Positions 1 to 9,194 of a stretch of 64,000 bases of DNA are shown here, piece by piece. This DNA is from Pseudomonas asplenii (GTDB lineage: Bacteria; Pseudomonadota; Gammaproteobacteria; Pseudomonadales; Pseudomonadaceae): the NCBI RefSeq assembly GCF_001293465.1, contig NZ_JSYZ01000019.1, positions 92,537 to 156,536 on the forward strand, read 5' to 3'. Position numbers and translations under genes: made by a program. The notes under the pieces were generated by a model that was not told where the DNA came from, ran no database searches, and worked only from the letters and a program-made list of their open reading frames with translations. Position 1 is the stretch's first letter; the number at the start of each line of letters is the position of its first letter.

Positions 1-57
1 ATTCCGAGCCGGTTTTTAACGCCGCATAACCAAGTTTCAAGCGATCTCGTACATAGC

Positions 58-1389
58 CTAGAGGGTGCCGGCCTTTTTCCAGCTCAGATAGCGGCTGACC
101 AGTTCGGCACCGAGCTCGCCCGGGCGGGCATCGAGCACCGGTACGCCGTGAGCGTTCAGCCGCTCATGCAGGTGGGCGCGGGCATTGAGGTAATCGACCA
201 TGCCGCAGTAGGCGAGGGCCTCGTCCAGCGTCTGCACCGGGTTCTGGCATAGCTGGTCGAGGATTTCCTCGCGCAGGCTGGCCACCAGCACGCGATGCTG
301 GCGACCCAGGCGCTTGACCGCCGTCAGCAACTCCTCGTCGTCCTCATCACGCAGGTTGGTGATCAGCACCACCAGAGCCCGGCGTTTCTGTCGGGCCAGG
401 ACCTGACTCACCGCCGCCTGGTAATCCGCCGGGCGCTGGCTGCTGTCCAGGTCGTAGACGGCATTGAGCAGCAGGTTGAGCTGGCCCTGGCCCTTGACCG
501 GCGCGAGGAAGCGCGGCTGGTCGCCGGCAAAGGTGCTCAGGCCGACCGCATCGCCCTGGCGCAAGGCGACATGGCTGAGCAGCAGGCAGGCATTGAGCGC
601 GTGGTCGAAATGCGCCAGTTCGCCATCCTGGCTGCGCATCCGGCGGCCGCAATCGAGCATGAAGATGATCTGCTGATCGCGCTCATCCTGATATTCGCGG
701 GCAATCGGCGTGCGTTGCCGGGCGGTGGCCTTCCAGTCGATCTGGCGCAGGCTGTCACCCTCGCGGAATTCGCGCAACTGATTGAATTCCAGGCCCAGTC
801 CGCGGCGCTGGCGTTGGCGCACCCCGAGCTGGCTGAGCCAGTTGTCCACCGCCAGCAGGCGTGCGCCGTAGAGGCGGGCGAAATCCGGGTAGACCCGGGT
901 GGCGTCATCGAGCGCCAGATAACGCCGCCCGGACCAGAGCCCCAGCGGGCTCGGCAGCTGGATTTCGCAGCGTTCGAAGGTGAAATGCCCACGGCGTACG
1001 GGGCGCACGCGGTAGCCCAGCTCGCCCTTTTCCCCCGGCCGCAGGACGATGGACTGCGGCAGGTGCTCGAAGCCCAGGCCCTCGGGGACGTGGTCGAAGA
1101 CCTGCAGCCGCAGTGCCTGCGGATAATCGTGCTGCAGCTCGATGCGGATCTCGCCCCAGCGACCCAGCGCCAGGCTGCCGGGTACCTGCCGTAACAGGCG
1201 TGGTGACGGCAGGCGCCGCAGCCGCGCGGCATCGAGCGAAGCCAGCAGCAACAGCGCCAGCAGCAGTCCCCAGCCAATCGAGTCGAGACTTTCCGGCAGT
1301 TCGACGGCGAGTGCCTTGAGCGAGCCGAGCAGGATGCCGAGCCCGAGCAGCACGCCCAGCCAGGTCAGCAGCAGTCGTGACGGTTTCAT
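58..1389 (-). CDS. DUF58 domain protein, last gene of a MoxR operon
   Basis: A 443-residue protein with two N-terminal membrane helices (about residues 5-25 and 38-53), a middle beta-rich region, and the DUF58 signature around residues 205-250 (REFREGDSLRQIDWKATARQ, then an acidic LDCGRRM strand). DUF58 proteins have a von Willebrand A-like fold and are usually encoded beside MoxR AAA+ ATPases, which are thought to act on them as chaperones. The gene follows moxR by 13 nt and is the last of six leftward genes. Its substrate is unknown. Nothing recognisable lies in the 57 bases after its stop. Confidence 0.9.
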   Translation of the reverse strand: MKPSRLLLTWLGVLLGLGILLGSLKALAVELPESLDSIGWGLLLALLLLASLDAARLRRLPSPRLLRQVPGSLALGRWGEIRIELQHDYPQALRLQVFDHVPEGLGFEHLPQSIVLRPGEKGELGYRVRPVRRGHFTFERCEIQLPSPLGLWSGRRYLALDDATRVYPDFARLYGARLLAVDNWLSQLGVRQRQRRGLGLEFNQLREFREGDSLRQIDWKATARQRTPIAREYQDERDQQIIFMLDCGRRMRSQDGELAHFDHALNACLLLSHVALRQGDAVGLSTFAGDQPRFLAPVKGQGQLNLLLNAVYDLDSSQRPADYQAAVSQVLARQKRRALVVLITNLRDEDDEELLTAVKRLGRQHRVLVASLREEILDQLCQNPVQTLDEALAYCGMVDYLNARAHLHERLNAHGVPVLDARPGELGAELVSRYLSWKKAGTL

Positions 1390-1402
1390 CGCGGGTGCCT
1401 GC

Positions 1403-2419
1403 TCACAGGCGTGGTGCCGGGACCTGGTCGAGCAGTTGCCGCAGCACCTGTTCGACCGACAGGCCTTCTATGTCCAGTTCCGCAGCGATACGCACCCGAT
1501 GGCGCAAGACGGCCAGGGCACAGCCCTTCACATCGTCCGGGATCACGAACTCGCCACCGCGCAACAGGGCGCGGGCACGGGCGCCGCGCACCAGGGCGAT
1601 CGAGGCGCGGGGGCCGGCGCCAAGGGTCAGGCCGGGCCAGCTGCGGGTGGCGCGGGCCAGGCGCACGGCATAGTCGAGGACCTGCCCGTCCAGCGGCAGG
1701 TCGCTGGCAATACGTTGCACGACCAGCACGTCCTTGGCCTGCAGCACGGTGCGCAGCGGCTGCACGTCGAGCATGTCGGCCCTGGTCGAGCGGGCGACCT
1801 GGCGGACCATCTCCAGTTCCTGTTCGGCATCGGGGTAGTCCATGCGCAGCTTGAGCATGAAACGGTCCAGTTCGGCCTCGGGCAACGGGTAGGTGCCTTC
1901 CTGTTCGATCGGGTTCTGCGTCGCCAGCACCATGAACGGCTGGGCGATGGGCAGTGCGCGTCCCTCCAGGGTGACCTGGCGCTCCTGCATGGCTTCGAGC
2001 AACGCCGCCTGGGTTTTCGCCGGGGCCCGGTTGATCTCGTCCGCCAGCAGCAGGTTGGTGAACAGCGGCCCCTTGCGCAGCTTGAACTGTTCGGTCTGCA
2101 GGTCGTAGACCGCGTGGCCGGTGACGTCGCTGGGCATCAGGTCCGGGGTGAACTGGATGCGCGCGAACTCGCCGCCGAAACAGCGGGCCAGTGCGCGCAC
2201 CAGCAGGGTCTTGCCGAGTCCGGGAACGCCTTCGAGCAGGACGTGGCCACCGGCGATCAGCGCGGTGAGCACATCGTCGATCACCGCGTCCTGGCCGATC
2301 AGGGCCTTGCGCAGCTCATGGCGCACGGCCTGGACCAGTTGGCTGGCGCGGTGGCGCTGCTGCAGGGCATGGGCTTCGGCGTCGACCGGGGTCGACGGTT
2401 CCGTTGGATGTTCGCTCAT
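1403..2419 (-). CDS. MoxR family AAA+ ATPase
   Basis: A 338-residue AAA+ ATPase of the MoxR/RavA group. The Walker A loop GVPGLGKT is at residues 64-71, followed by a Walker B LLLADEINRAPAK and a conserved ATQNPIEQEGTYPLPEAELDRF sensor region split over the next 60 residues. MoxR ATPases remodel or activate partner proteins, often those with vWA-like domains such as the DUF58 protein encoded next. I chose the ATG at 2419 because it overlaps the stop of the upstream gene by 4 nt (ATGA) and begins the usual MSEH-type N-terminus. A longer in-frame extension exists but reads as the antisense of the upstream gene. Confidence 0.93.
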   Translation of the reverse strand: MSEHPTEPSTPVDAEAHALQQRHRASQLVQAVRHELRKALIGQDAVIDDVLTALIAGGHVLLEGVPGLGKTLLVRALARCFGGEFARIQFTPDLMPSDVTGHAVYDLQTEQFKLRKGPLFTNLLLADEINRAPAKTQAALLEAMQERQVTLEGRALPIAQPFMVLATQNPIEQEGTYPLPEAELDRFMLKLRMDYPDAEQELEMVRQVARSTRADMLDVQPLRTVLQAKDVLVVQRIASDLPLDGQVLDYAVRLARATRSWPGLTLGAGPRASIALVRGARARALLRGGEFVIPDDVKGCALAVLRHRVRIAAELDIEGLSVEQVLRQLLDQVPAPRL

Positions 2420-3579
2420 AGGGCATTCCTGAGAGTTTGCAGGTGGGCGACCTGGCGGCTGAAGTCGGCGCTGGACAGCCGCTGTTTCGGCCGCGGGCGC
2501 AAGGCCTGGCTGATGGCGCTGATGGGTTGGCGGGTCAGGCGGGCGAGCACCTGCCACTGGTCGGCGACGGCCAGTCGTTCGAAACCGGGGTGGCGCCTGC
2601 GGGCACGGCGCAGGATGTCCTGTTGCAGGACCCGCAGCAACGCCTGCTGGCCACTGCGGCGCAACAGGAAGTCGGCGCTGGCCCGCAGGTGTTCCTGCAA
2701 TTGTCGACGAGCTTTCGGTGCCGGCGCCTGCAAGGGGCCATGACGCAGGCCGACATGCCACAGCCACAAGGCAATCAGCGCGGCGAGGGCCGTCAGCGCC
2801 TGGGGGAAGTAGCGCAGCAGCAGGCTGAACAGACTGTCGTGGGCGGTGTTGAACAGCAGGGTGACGGCACTGTCCTGAGCCAGGTACCAGAGCAGCCAGG
2901 CGTTGTCGTAGCGGCCGATGGCGGCGTTGGTCCAGAGGTCGGCGTCGGTCAGTACGGTGACCGAGCCCAGGCCGTAATTCATCTGCATCAGATGGGTGGA
3001 GGTGGCGCTGTTGGCCCAGGATTGCACCAGGTTCTTCGGATCGGACAGATGGAAGGCGGTGTCGAAGCTGAAGTAGGCGGGGGCTTCTTCATCCTCAAGG
3101 TACATGCGGGTCAGTTTCGGGTAGTACGGGTCTTCGGGTTCCGGTCCGTCGCCCTTGAGGTCCCGGCTCAGGGTCTGGCGCAGTTGCACACGGTCCAGCA
3201 GCAGGTCACCGCTGCGTCCCAGTTTCGGGTCCCACAGCGCTTGGGCGACGAACAGCAGGCGTCCGCCGGCCCGTGCCCAGTTGAGCACCTGGTCGGCCTG
3301 GCGTGGGGTCATGTCCGAGCGATCGCCCAGCAGCATCAGGGTGTGGTGGCGCGGCTCGAGGTCCGGCAGGATGCGCAGATCGTTGGCATGGCTGACCGCG
3401 AGACCCCGCTCGCGCAGAAAGCTTTCCGCGGCGAGATAGGGATAGGCGCGGGCCTCGGGCGAGGGGCCATGGTCGATGACCACCTCATGGGGTTCCACCC
3501 GGTGATAGACGTACAGGCCCAGGCCGAGCAGCAGGCCGCCGATCAGTCCGGTGCCGAGCAACCAGGAGCGGCGCTTCAT
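2416..3579 (-). CDS. DUF4350 domain membrane protein
   Basis: A 387-residue protein with an N-terminal membrane helix (about residues 6-25), a soluble domain resembling DUF4350 (a GATase-like, ABC-transporter-accessory fold, including a LLFVAQALWDP strand), a second helix near residue 270, and a cytoplasmic tail. Genes of this kind recur between DUF4129 and moxR genes in Pseudomonas. The ATG at 3579 overlaps the stop of the preceding gene by 4 nt, which fixes the start. No catalytic residue can be assigned from sequence. A role as part of a MoxR-controlled envelope complex is inference from the operon. Confidence 0.82.
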   Translation of the reverse strand: MKRRSWLLGTGLIGGLLLGLGLYVYHRVEPHEVVIDHGPSPEARAYPYLAAESFLRERGLAVSHANDLRILPDLEPRHHTLMLLGDRSDMTPRQADQVLNWARAGGRLLFVAQALWDPKLGRSGDLLLDRVQLRQTLSRDLKGDGPEPEDPYYPKLTRMYLEDEEAPAYFSFDTAFHLSDPKNLVQSWANSATSTHLMQMNYGLGSVTVLTDADLWTNAAIGRYDNAWLLWYLAQDSAVTLLFNTAHDSLFSLLLRYFPQALTALAALIALWLWHVGLRHGPLQAPAPKARRQLQEHLRASADFLLRRSGQQALLRVLQQDILRRARRRHPGFERLAVADQWQVLARLTRQPISAISQALRPRPKQRLSSADFSRQVAHLQTLRNAL

Positions 3580-5108
3580 GGGCGCACCTGCGGGCCGAAC
3601 AGCACGCGCCAGCCGTTGCACAACTGCTGTTGCAGGTGAGGCGGCGGCAGGTGGTGGCCGTAGGCGAGATTCTGCCAGTGGTCGGTGAGTTGCTGGCTGA
3701 AGGCCTGGAGTGCCGGTTGCTGCAGTTGCGCGACCCGTGCCAGGACCTGGCCCTCGGTGTCGGCGCTTTTCAGCGGCAGTTGGAAATCATGCAGCAGGCG
3801 GCTCAGCAGGCCGCGATAGAGCAGGCTCATGGCCTCGCGTGGCTGGCTGGGCCAGAGCGCTTCGGCGCTGGCGGCGATGTCCTCGGGCAGGCTGTCGACG
3901 CCCAGTTCGAGACCGAACAACTGCGCCGGGGCATCGCCCCGTGGTTTGGCCGGTGGCTTCGGGCGGCGGCTGACGAAGGTCTGCAGCCAGTCGCGGTAAC
4001 GCCAGAGCAGCCAGGCGGTCAGGCCGAATACCGTGCCCCAGAGCAGCACCGACAGGCCATCGGCGAGTCGGCCGAAAGTGTGGCTGTCGAGCAGGCCAAG
4101 CAGGCTCTGCAGCCAGCCGGGAGTCGCCTTGGGGTGTGGTTCTTCGGGAGGTTGCGTCAATCGCCAGCGGGTGATGGTTTCCCGGTTCCTGAAGGGGGGC
4201 GCGTCCAGCAACCGGGTGATCGAGTCATGGGCCTGCTGACTGCTCAGCGGTTGTTGCAGCAGGCGCGGACTGTTCGGTGCTGGCGGTTCGGCGGCCAGGC
4301 TCGGGCTCGGACTGCCGATCAGCAGCAGGCCGCCGATCATCAGGCTGGCAATGGCCGGTGCCAGTCGCTGGCGCAGTTGGCGGAAGATCAGCTCGATGTC
4401 CCAGGCCTCCAGCACGGTGCGCCGGTTCAGGTAGAGGCTGAAGCCGCAGGCGACGTAGACCGGCTCCCAGGCAATCAGCACCAGGGCGTAGAACAGATTG
4501 GTCAGGTGCTCCAGCCACCACCAGTCGAATTGGGCGGCGAACACCACTTTCTGCCAGTCCCAGTCGAGTTCGACCTGGCGCGGCAGCAAGAGATAGAAGA
4601 GTGCCATGCAGCCGATCCACAGCACCGTTTCCAGATGCACGCCGATCAGCGTCAGCCAGTGGGCGCCACGGCTCGCCTGGGGCAGCAGGACGCGCAGGCG
4701 TTGCTGGCGGGCCTCGCCGCCGAGCCCTTCGAGCTGCTGCACGGGCAGGGTGAAGCTGCGGCTCATGCTCAGGCGGCGCCAGGTCAGGCTCGCCAGCAGT
4801 TGCGGCTTGAGCAGTCGGGGCCAGGCCTGCAGCGCCTGTTTCAAAGTCGGGGTGTCGCCGAACAGCGCCCTGGACAGGATGTGCAGCGGCAAGCGTTCGA
4901 AGGCCGGCTTGAGCCACCAGAACAGCAGTAGGGCAATCGACGGGTGTTCCCAGAACAGCAGGCTGAGCAGGGCGAAGACCGGCAGGGTGACGATCGCCCA
5001 ACTGATCATCAGCAGGCCACGGTGTTGCCGTGCGAGCAGGATGCCCAGGTCCATGGCCTCCCAGGTGCTGCGCGGGCGGATCGCGACGCTGGCGTCAGTC
5101 AGGCGCAT
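3576..5108 (-). CDS. DUF4129 domain multi-pass membrane protein
   Basis: A 510-residue membrane protein. Helices are visible near residues 35-65, 165-180, 205-225 and 255-270, then a loop and a further helix near 355-375. The C-terminal soluble region (about 400-500) matches DUF4129, a domain also found at the C-terminus of transglutaminase-like proteins in similar clusters (SLLYRGLLSRL, then DTEGQVLARV). Here it is joined to a large membrane domain and no transglutaminase core is seen. The gene overlaps spoIIM-like 5095-6075 by 14 nt and the DUF4350 gene by 4 nt. Function is unknown. Confidence 0.83.
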   Translation of the reverse strand: MRLTDASVAIRPRSTWEAMDLGILLARQHRGLLMISWAIVTLPVFALLSLLFWEHPSIALLLFWWLKPAFERLPLHILSRALFGDTPTLKQALQAWPRLLKPQLLASLTWRRLSMSRSFTLPVQQLEGLGGEARQQRLRVLLPQASRGAHWLTLIGVHLETVLWIGCMALFYLLLPRQVELDWDWQKVVFAAQFDWWWLEHLTNLFYALVLIAWEPVYVACGFSLYLNRRTVLEAWDIELIFRQLRQRLAPAIASLMIGGLLLIGSPSPSLAAEPPAPNSPRLLQQPLSSQQAHDSITRLLDAPPFRNRETITRWRLTQPPEEPHPKATPGWLQSLLGLLDSHTFGRLADGLSVLLWGTVFGLTAWLLWRYRDWLQTFVSRRPKPPAKPRGDAPAQLFGLELGVDSLPEDIAASAEALWPSQPREAMSLLYRGLLSRLLHDFQLPLKSADTEGQVLARVAQLQQPALQAFSQQLTDHWQNLAYGHHLPPPHLQQQLCNGWRVLFGPQVRP

Positions 5109-6075
5109 GGCGGTTCCGTCCGGCGCAGAGCAGATAGCCGCCGACCAGCAGCCACAGGCCGCCGCCCACCAGGTACTTCACCGTGTTCGTCGGCTGGGTC
5201 AGGGAGGACCAGTAGGCTTCGATGAAGGCGGCGATCAGCAGGAACAGGATGACCCCGGCAACCAGGCGAATACTGCTTTTCGCCGCCAGGCGCAGGGCTT
5301 CGCCGCGGGGCAGGCGGCCTGGCGCCAGCAGCGACCAGCCCAGTTGCAGCCCGGCAGCGCCGGCCAGGGCGATGGCGGTCAGCTCGAAGGCACCATGGCC
5401 GATGACGAAGGACCAGAAGGTCTGACCGAAACCGATCTGGGTCAGGTGGCCGGCCACTGCACCGATCGTCAGGCCATTGAACAGCAGGAAGAACAGGCTG
5501 CCGAGGCCGAACAGCAGGCCGCCGGCGAAGGTCTGGAAGGCAATGCCGATGTTGTTCATGATGTAGTAGCCGAACATCGCCCAGTCCTCGCTGGAGGCCC
5601 GGGCGGCGGTGCGACCCAGTCGGCTGGCGTCGGGATCGTACATGCTCTGCATGTCGGCGACCTGCTGCGGGCTGACGACGCTGTAGACCAGGTCCGGGAA
5701 CAGGTAGACCAGTACGCCGGTCAGCAGCAGGCTGCCGAAGAACAGCAGGCAGGCCGCCAGGACGAACGGCCATTGCTGGCGCACCAGTCGGGGAAAATCG
5801 GCAAGGACGAAGCCCAGCAACTGGCCGCCCAGGCGGCTGCGATGCCGGTAGAGTTGCTGGTGCCCGCGCAGGGCCAGTTGCTGCAGCGGGTCGACCAGGT
5901 GACTGCTGTAGCCGCGTTCCCGGGCCAGGGCCAGTTGATGGCACAGCCGCCGATAGGCTGTGGGAAACTCCGTGCTCGCATCGGCCTTGGCCTTGCCGCG
6001 CTCGAGTTGCTCGAGCAGCTCGCCGAAACGTTGCCACTCGGGCTGGTGGCGGCTTTCGAACAGACCCTGTTTCAT
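5095..6075 (-). CDS. Stage II sporulation protein M (SpoIIM) family membrane protein
   Basis: A 326-residue protein with a soluble N-terminal part (about 1-100) and five or six hydrophobic helices from residue 105 on. It resembles the SpoIIM/DUF95 family, including the conserved GYYIMNNIGIAFQTFAGG stretch and a HGAFELTAIALAGAAGL segment. In sporulating Firmicutes SpoIIM belongs to the engulfment machinery. In non-sporulating bacteria homologues travel with RDD and MoxR genes and their role is unknown. It overlaps its upstream neighbour by 4 nt (6072-6075) and the next gene by 14 nt, so translation of the operon is probably coupled. Confidence 0.87.
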   Translation of the reverse strand: MKQGLFESRHQPEWQRFGELLEQLERGKAKADASTEFPTAYRRLCHQLALARERGYSSHLVDPLQQLALRGHQQLYRHRSRLGGQLLGFVLADFPRLVRQQWPFVLAACLLFFGSLLLTGVLVYLFPDLVYSVVSPQQVADMQSMYDPDASRLGRTAARASSEDWAMFGYYIMNNIGIAFQTFAGGLLFGLGSLFFLLFNGLTIGAVAGHLTQIGFGQTFWSFVIGHGAFELTAIALAGAAGLQLGWSLLAPGRLPRGEALRLAAKSSIRLVAGVILFLLIAAFIEAYWSSLTQPTNTVKYLVGGGLWLLVGGYLLCAGRNRHAPD

Positions 6076-6806
6076 GTCGGCCCCAACAGGCCGCGGGCAA
6101 TGCCGTTCAGCTCGCTCACCGCCAGCGACGGTGGCACCCGCAGTACCGGGGCCAGCAGGCTGGCCAGTTCCTCGACCCGCTCGGCGGACAGTTCGCCCTG
6201 GCGCTCGGCAAAGCTCAGCAGGGCCCGCTGCTCGTGCAGGCGCAGGGCGAATGCCGCGGTGCGTGGCATGGCATCAGGCAGGCTGGGGCGTTTCAACGCC
6301 TGTTCGCGGTAGATCACCAGGGTGCCGCCGGCCAGGTCACCGAGGCGCTTGAACGCCGGGTGCTGCAGGCAACTGAGTGCGCCCAGGCAGTAGCCGAACG
6401 GCAGCATGTCGACGAAGCGCAGCAGGTTGCGGGTCAGCGAGGCGGACCAGCCGATCGGCGTACCGTCGTCGTGCACCACCCGCAGCCCCATCAGTTGCTT
6501 GCCGGGCGAACGGCCCTGGTTGAGCACTTCGAACAGCACCATGTACCACCAACTGACCAGGAACAGCAGGATCGAGCCGAGTCCGGCGCCCAGCTTGTCC
6601 AGCAGCGCCAGGACCGACAGCAGCACCCCGAGGATCACGCCACGTACGCCCAGGTCGATGGCGAAGGCGACCGCCCGCGCCGGCAGGCCGGCCGGGCGCA
6701 GGGGCAGGTCGATACCCTCCGGGGTTTCGACCTGGTGACGGGTGTCCAGTGGCGTTGGCAGCGGTGCATTCCTTGTCAGGCGTGAAGTCTGGCACATGAT
6801 CGGCAT
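6072..6806 (-). CDS. RDD family membrane protein, first gene of the MoxR operon
   Basis: A 244-residue RDD-family protein. After an ETPEGIDLPLRPAGLPARA lead-in come hydrophobic helices that carry the RDD features (AFAIDLGVRGV, then QGRSPGKQLMGLRVVHDDG). RDD proteins are small membrane proteins, some linked to ion transport. I prefer the ATG at 6806 because an AGGA lies 9 nt upstream; a second in-frame ATG at 6797 has poorer spacing. A longer reading to 7904 is antisense to sbcB and not credible. It is the promoter-proximal gene, divergent from sbcB with 153 bp between them. Confidence 0.85.
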   Translation of the reverse strand: MPIMCQTSRLTRNAPLPTPLDTRHQVETPEGIDLPLRPAGLPARAVAFAIDLGVRGVILGVLLSVLALLDKLGAGLGSILLFLVSWWYMVLFEVLNQGRSPGKQLMGLRVVHDDGTPIGWSASLTRNLLRFVDMLPFGYCLGALSCLQHPAFKRLGDLAGGTLVIYREQALKRPSLPDAMPRTAAFALRLHEQRALLSFAERQGELSAERVEELASLLAPVLRVPPSLAVSELNGIARGLLGPT

Positions 6807-6959
6807 GTGGGCCGATCCTAGCCAGCGCTGGCGGGCTGCGCAACTGAACTCTTGCTGCGCGGCCCTGCAATCGCTTGTATGGATAAGTTGTGCCGTGCGT
6901 CTGGCCCAGCGGACGGTCGAGCGCCTAGACTGCTGCAGTCTTTTGTTCAGGAATCCGCC

Positions 6960-8426
6960 GTGACCTCCATCTTCTGGTACGACTACGAAACCACCGGGAT
7001 CAATCCGCGCAACGATCGCGCCCTGCAGGTGGCAGGCATCCGTACCGATGCCGAGCTCAACGAGATCGATGAACCGGTCAACCTCTATTGCCGGCCCAGC
7101 GAGGACATCCTGCCTCATCCGGCGGCCTGCCTGATTACCGGTATCACCCCGGGCCTGCTGGCCAGCCAGGGCCTGGACGAGGCCGATTTCATGACGCGGG
7201 TGCACGCCCAACTGGCGCGGCCGGGGACCTGCGGCGCCGGCTACAACACCTTGCGTTTCGACGATGAGGTGACCCGCTACAGCCTGTATCGGAATTTCTT
7301 CGATCCTTATGCCCGCGAATGGCAGGGGGGCAACAGCCGCTGGGATCTGATCGACGTGGTGCGTACCGCCTATGCGCTGCGTCCGGAGGGGATCGTCTGG
7401 CCGCAGGAGGACGGGCGGGTGACCCTCAGGCTGGAGCGGCTGACCGCGGCCAACGGCATCGACCATGGTCATGCCCACGAGGCCCTCTCCGATGTGCGGG
7501 CGACCATCGCCCTGGCCCGGCTGATCCGGGAAAGGCAGCCGCGGCTGTATGACTGGCTGTTCCAGTTGCGCAGCAAGCAGCGTGTGCTCGATCAGATTCG
7601 CCTGTTGCAGCCCATGGTGCATATCTCCGGGCGTTTTTCCGCCGCCCGCAGCTACCTGGGGGTGGTTCTGCCGCTGGCCTGGCATCCACGCAACCGCAAC
7701 GCATTGATCGTCTGTGACCTGCATGAGGATCCGCAGCCGCTGCTGGACCTCGATGCCGAGTCGTTGCGTCGACATCTTTATACCCGCCGCGAGGACATGG
7801 CCGAGGGGCAATTGCCGGTACCGCTCAAGTTGATTCATGTCAATCGCTGCCCGGTAGTGGCGCCGATGAATGTTTTGCGCGAGCCGGACCGGCAGCGCCT
7901 GCAACTGGATATGGCGCTTTATGAATCCCGGAGCCTGCGACTGAATGCCGCACAGGAAGTTTGGCGGGATAAAGTCCAGGCGATTTACGCGGCCGAGGAT
8001 TTCACGCCCAGCGAGGACCCGGAGCAGCAGTTATACGACGGTTTTCTCGGTGACCGGGATCGTCGTTTATGTGAACAAGTCCGCAATTCCGGGCCCGAGC
8101 AACTGGCTCGCGATCAGTGGCCTTTCGATGATGAGCGCTTGCCTGAATTACTTTTCCGTTATCGCGCGCGCAACTTTCCCGGGAGCTTGAGTGAAGAAGA
8201 GCAACAGCGCTGGCAGAGGTTTTGCCGAGAGCGCCTGAGTGACGCCAGCCGGGGCGCGCCGAATACCCTGGAGCAATTTCGGCAGGCACTCGCCAGCAGT
8301 TTTTCCAATGCCACGGCGGAGCAGGCAAAAGTGCTCGACGAATGGCAGCATCATGCACAGTATTTGTGCGCTCGTTTTAACGTCTCGCTGGACCGAACAG
8401 GCCGGCAGGGGAAAACGAGTCAATAA
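6960..8426 (+). CDS. sbcB: Exodeoxyribonuclease I
   Basis: Exonuclease I, which degrades single-stranded DNA 3' to 5' and acts in recombination and mismatch repair. The protein is 488 residues, close to the E. coli enzyme (about 475). The DEDD exonuclease motifs are visible: FWYDYETTGINP at the N-terminus, a GYNTLRFDDEVTRYSLYRNF motif II, and HAHEALSDVRATIALA motif III. The start is a GTG at 6960 with CAGGA 7 nt upstream, giving the standard TSIFWYDYETTG N-terminus; in-frame codons before it are non-coding. It is a single-gene unit ending at a bidirectional terminator shared with mvaT. Confidence 0.95.
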   Translation: MTSIFWYDYETTGINPRNDRALQVAGIRTDAELNEIDEPVNLYCRPSEDILPHPAACLITGITPGLLASQGLDEADFMTRVHAQLARPGTCGAGYNTLRFDDEVTRYSLYRNFFDPYAREWQGGNSRWDLIDVVRTAYALRPEGIVWPQEDGRVTLRLERLTAANGIDHGHAHEALSDVRATIALARLIRERQPRLYDWLFQLRSKQRVLDQIRLLQPMVHISGRFSAARSYLGVVLPLAWHPRNRNALIVCDLHEDPQPLLDLDAESLRRHLYTRREDMAEGQLPVPLKLIHVNRCPVVAPMNVLREPDRQRLQLDMALYESRSLRLNAAQEVWRDKVQAIYAAEDFTPSEDPEQQLYDGFLGDRDRRLCEQVRNSGPEQLARDQWPFDDERLPELLFRYRARNFPGSLSEEEQQRWQRFCRERLSDASRGAPNTLEQFRQALASSFSNATAEQAKVLDEWQHHAQYLCARFNVSLDRTGRQGKTSQ

Positions 8427-8453
8427 AAAAACGCCAGCAAGCTGGCGTTTTTC
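8427..8453. terminator. Bidirectional terminator between sbcB and mvaT
   Basis: A-tract, stem ACGCCAG (8431-8437) with CTGGCGT (8442-8448), CAAG loop, then a T-run. The A and T tracts flank the stem on both sides, so it can end transcription of sbcB and of mvaT coming the other way. Confidence 0.88.
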
Positions 8454-8488
8454 TGACGGAGCGCGAGGCTCTACGACGGGTCTTTCGC

Positions 8489-8866
8489 TTAGCCCAGCAG
8501 AGTGGCCCAGCTTTCAACCACGTCACCACCCCACTTGGCTTTCCACTCTTTCAGAGTCTTGTGGTTGCCACCTTTGGTTTCGATGACTTCGCCGTTGTGC
8601 GGGTTCTTGTACTGCTTGACCTTGCGCGCACGCTTGGTACCGGTAGTTTTGACCGCGCCGCCACGTGGGGCTTTTTCCTTGGCGTGTGGGTCGAGGATCA
8701 GTTGGCAGTCGCGCAGCGACTTGCCGTACTTGGCCAGCAGGGCGCGCAGTTGCTCTTCGAACTCCATTTCCTTTTTCAGGGCGCCGTCTTTTTCCATCGC
8801 AGCCATCTGCGCTTGCAGTTCTTTGATAGCTTCTTCAGTGGCGCGATATTTGTTGATCAGGGACAT
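8489..8866 (-). CDS. mvaT: H-NS-like nucleoid protein MvaT
   Basis: A 125-residue MvaT-family xenogeneic silencer, the Pseudomonas counterpart of H-NS. Residues 1-60 form the coiled-coil oligomerisation part (INKYRATEEAIKELQAQM onward). The C-terminal DNA-binding half carries RARKVKQYKNPHNGEV and ends KTLKEWKAKWGGDVVESWATLLG, nearly as in P. aeruginosa MvaT. MvaT binds AT-rich DNA and represses acquired genes; the AT-rich parts of cdiA and cdiI here would be plausible targets, which is inference. The ATG at 8866 is preceded by AAGG. Upstream in-frame codons are not conserved. It is transcribed alone, divergent from purU. Confidence 0.93.
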   Translation of the reverse strand: MSLINKYRATEEAIKELQAQMAAMEKDGALKKEMEFEEQLRALLAKYGKSLRDCQLILDPHAKEKAPRGGAVKTTGTKRARKVKQYKNPHNGEVIETKGGNHKTLKEWKAKWGGDVVESWATLLG

Positions 8867-9194
8867 GAGGACTACCTTATGTGATTCGTGTATGACAGGG
8901 ACAGTGCTGTAATAGTAGTCAGACAATTTGCCTAAGTAAACAAGTAAGAGAATGTTTGTTGCATTTGATACTTTAAACTTTGTCGATTGCCGATGTGTGC
9001 CAGTTAGATGTTGTGCCCGGCTCCCCTGAAAATAGTCTGGCGCGTGGGAGGGCTGAACTATCGGAATTGCCACGGGGCCTGTAGCTGTATGCGTCCGGTG
9101 AGGCCCGGCCGGTGTGCTCTTGCAAGGAATACTGCAGTTTTGCCGCGCAATCGCTAGAATGGCCGCCTTTGCGAAGTTCTGGAGTTTCCCCCTC
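8867..9194. other. Intergenic region between mvaT and purU
   Basis: This 328-bp divergent region must hold promoters for both genes. The mvaT-proximal 150 bp (about 8880-8990) is AT-rich, as expected for a nucleoid-protein promoter that may be autoregulated. I could not pick out a convincing -35/-10 pair, and I see no small gene or RNA. Confidence 0.5.
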
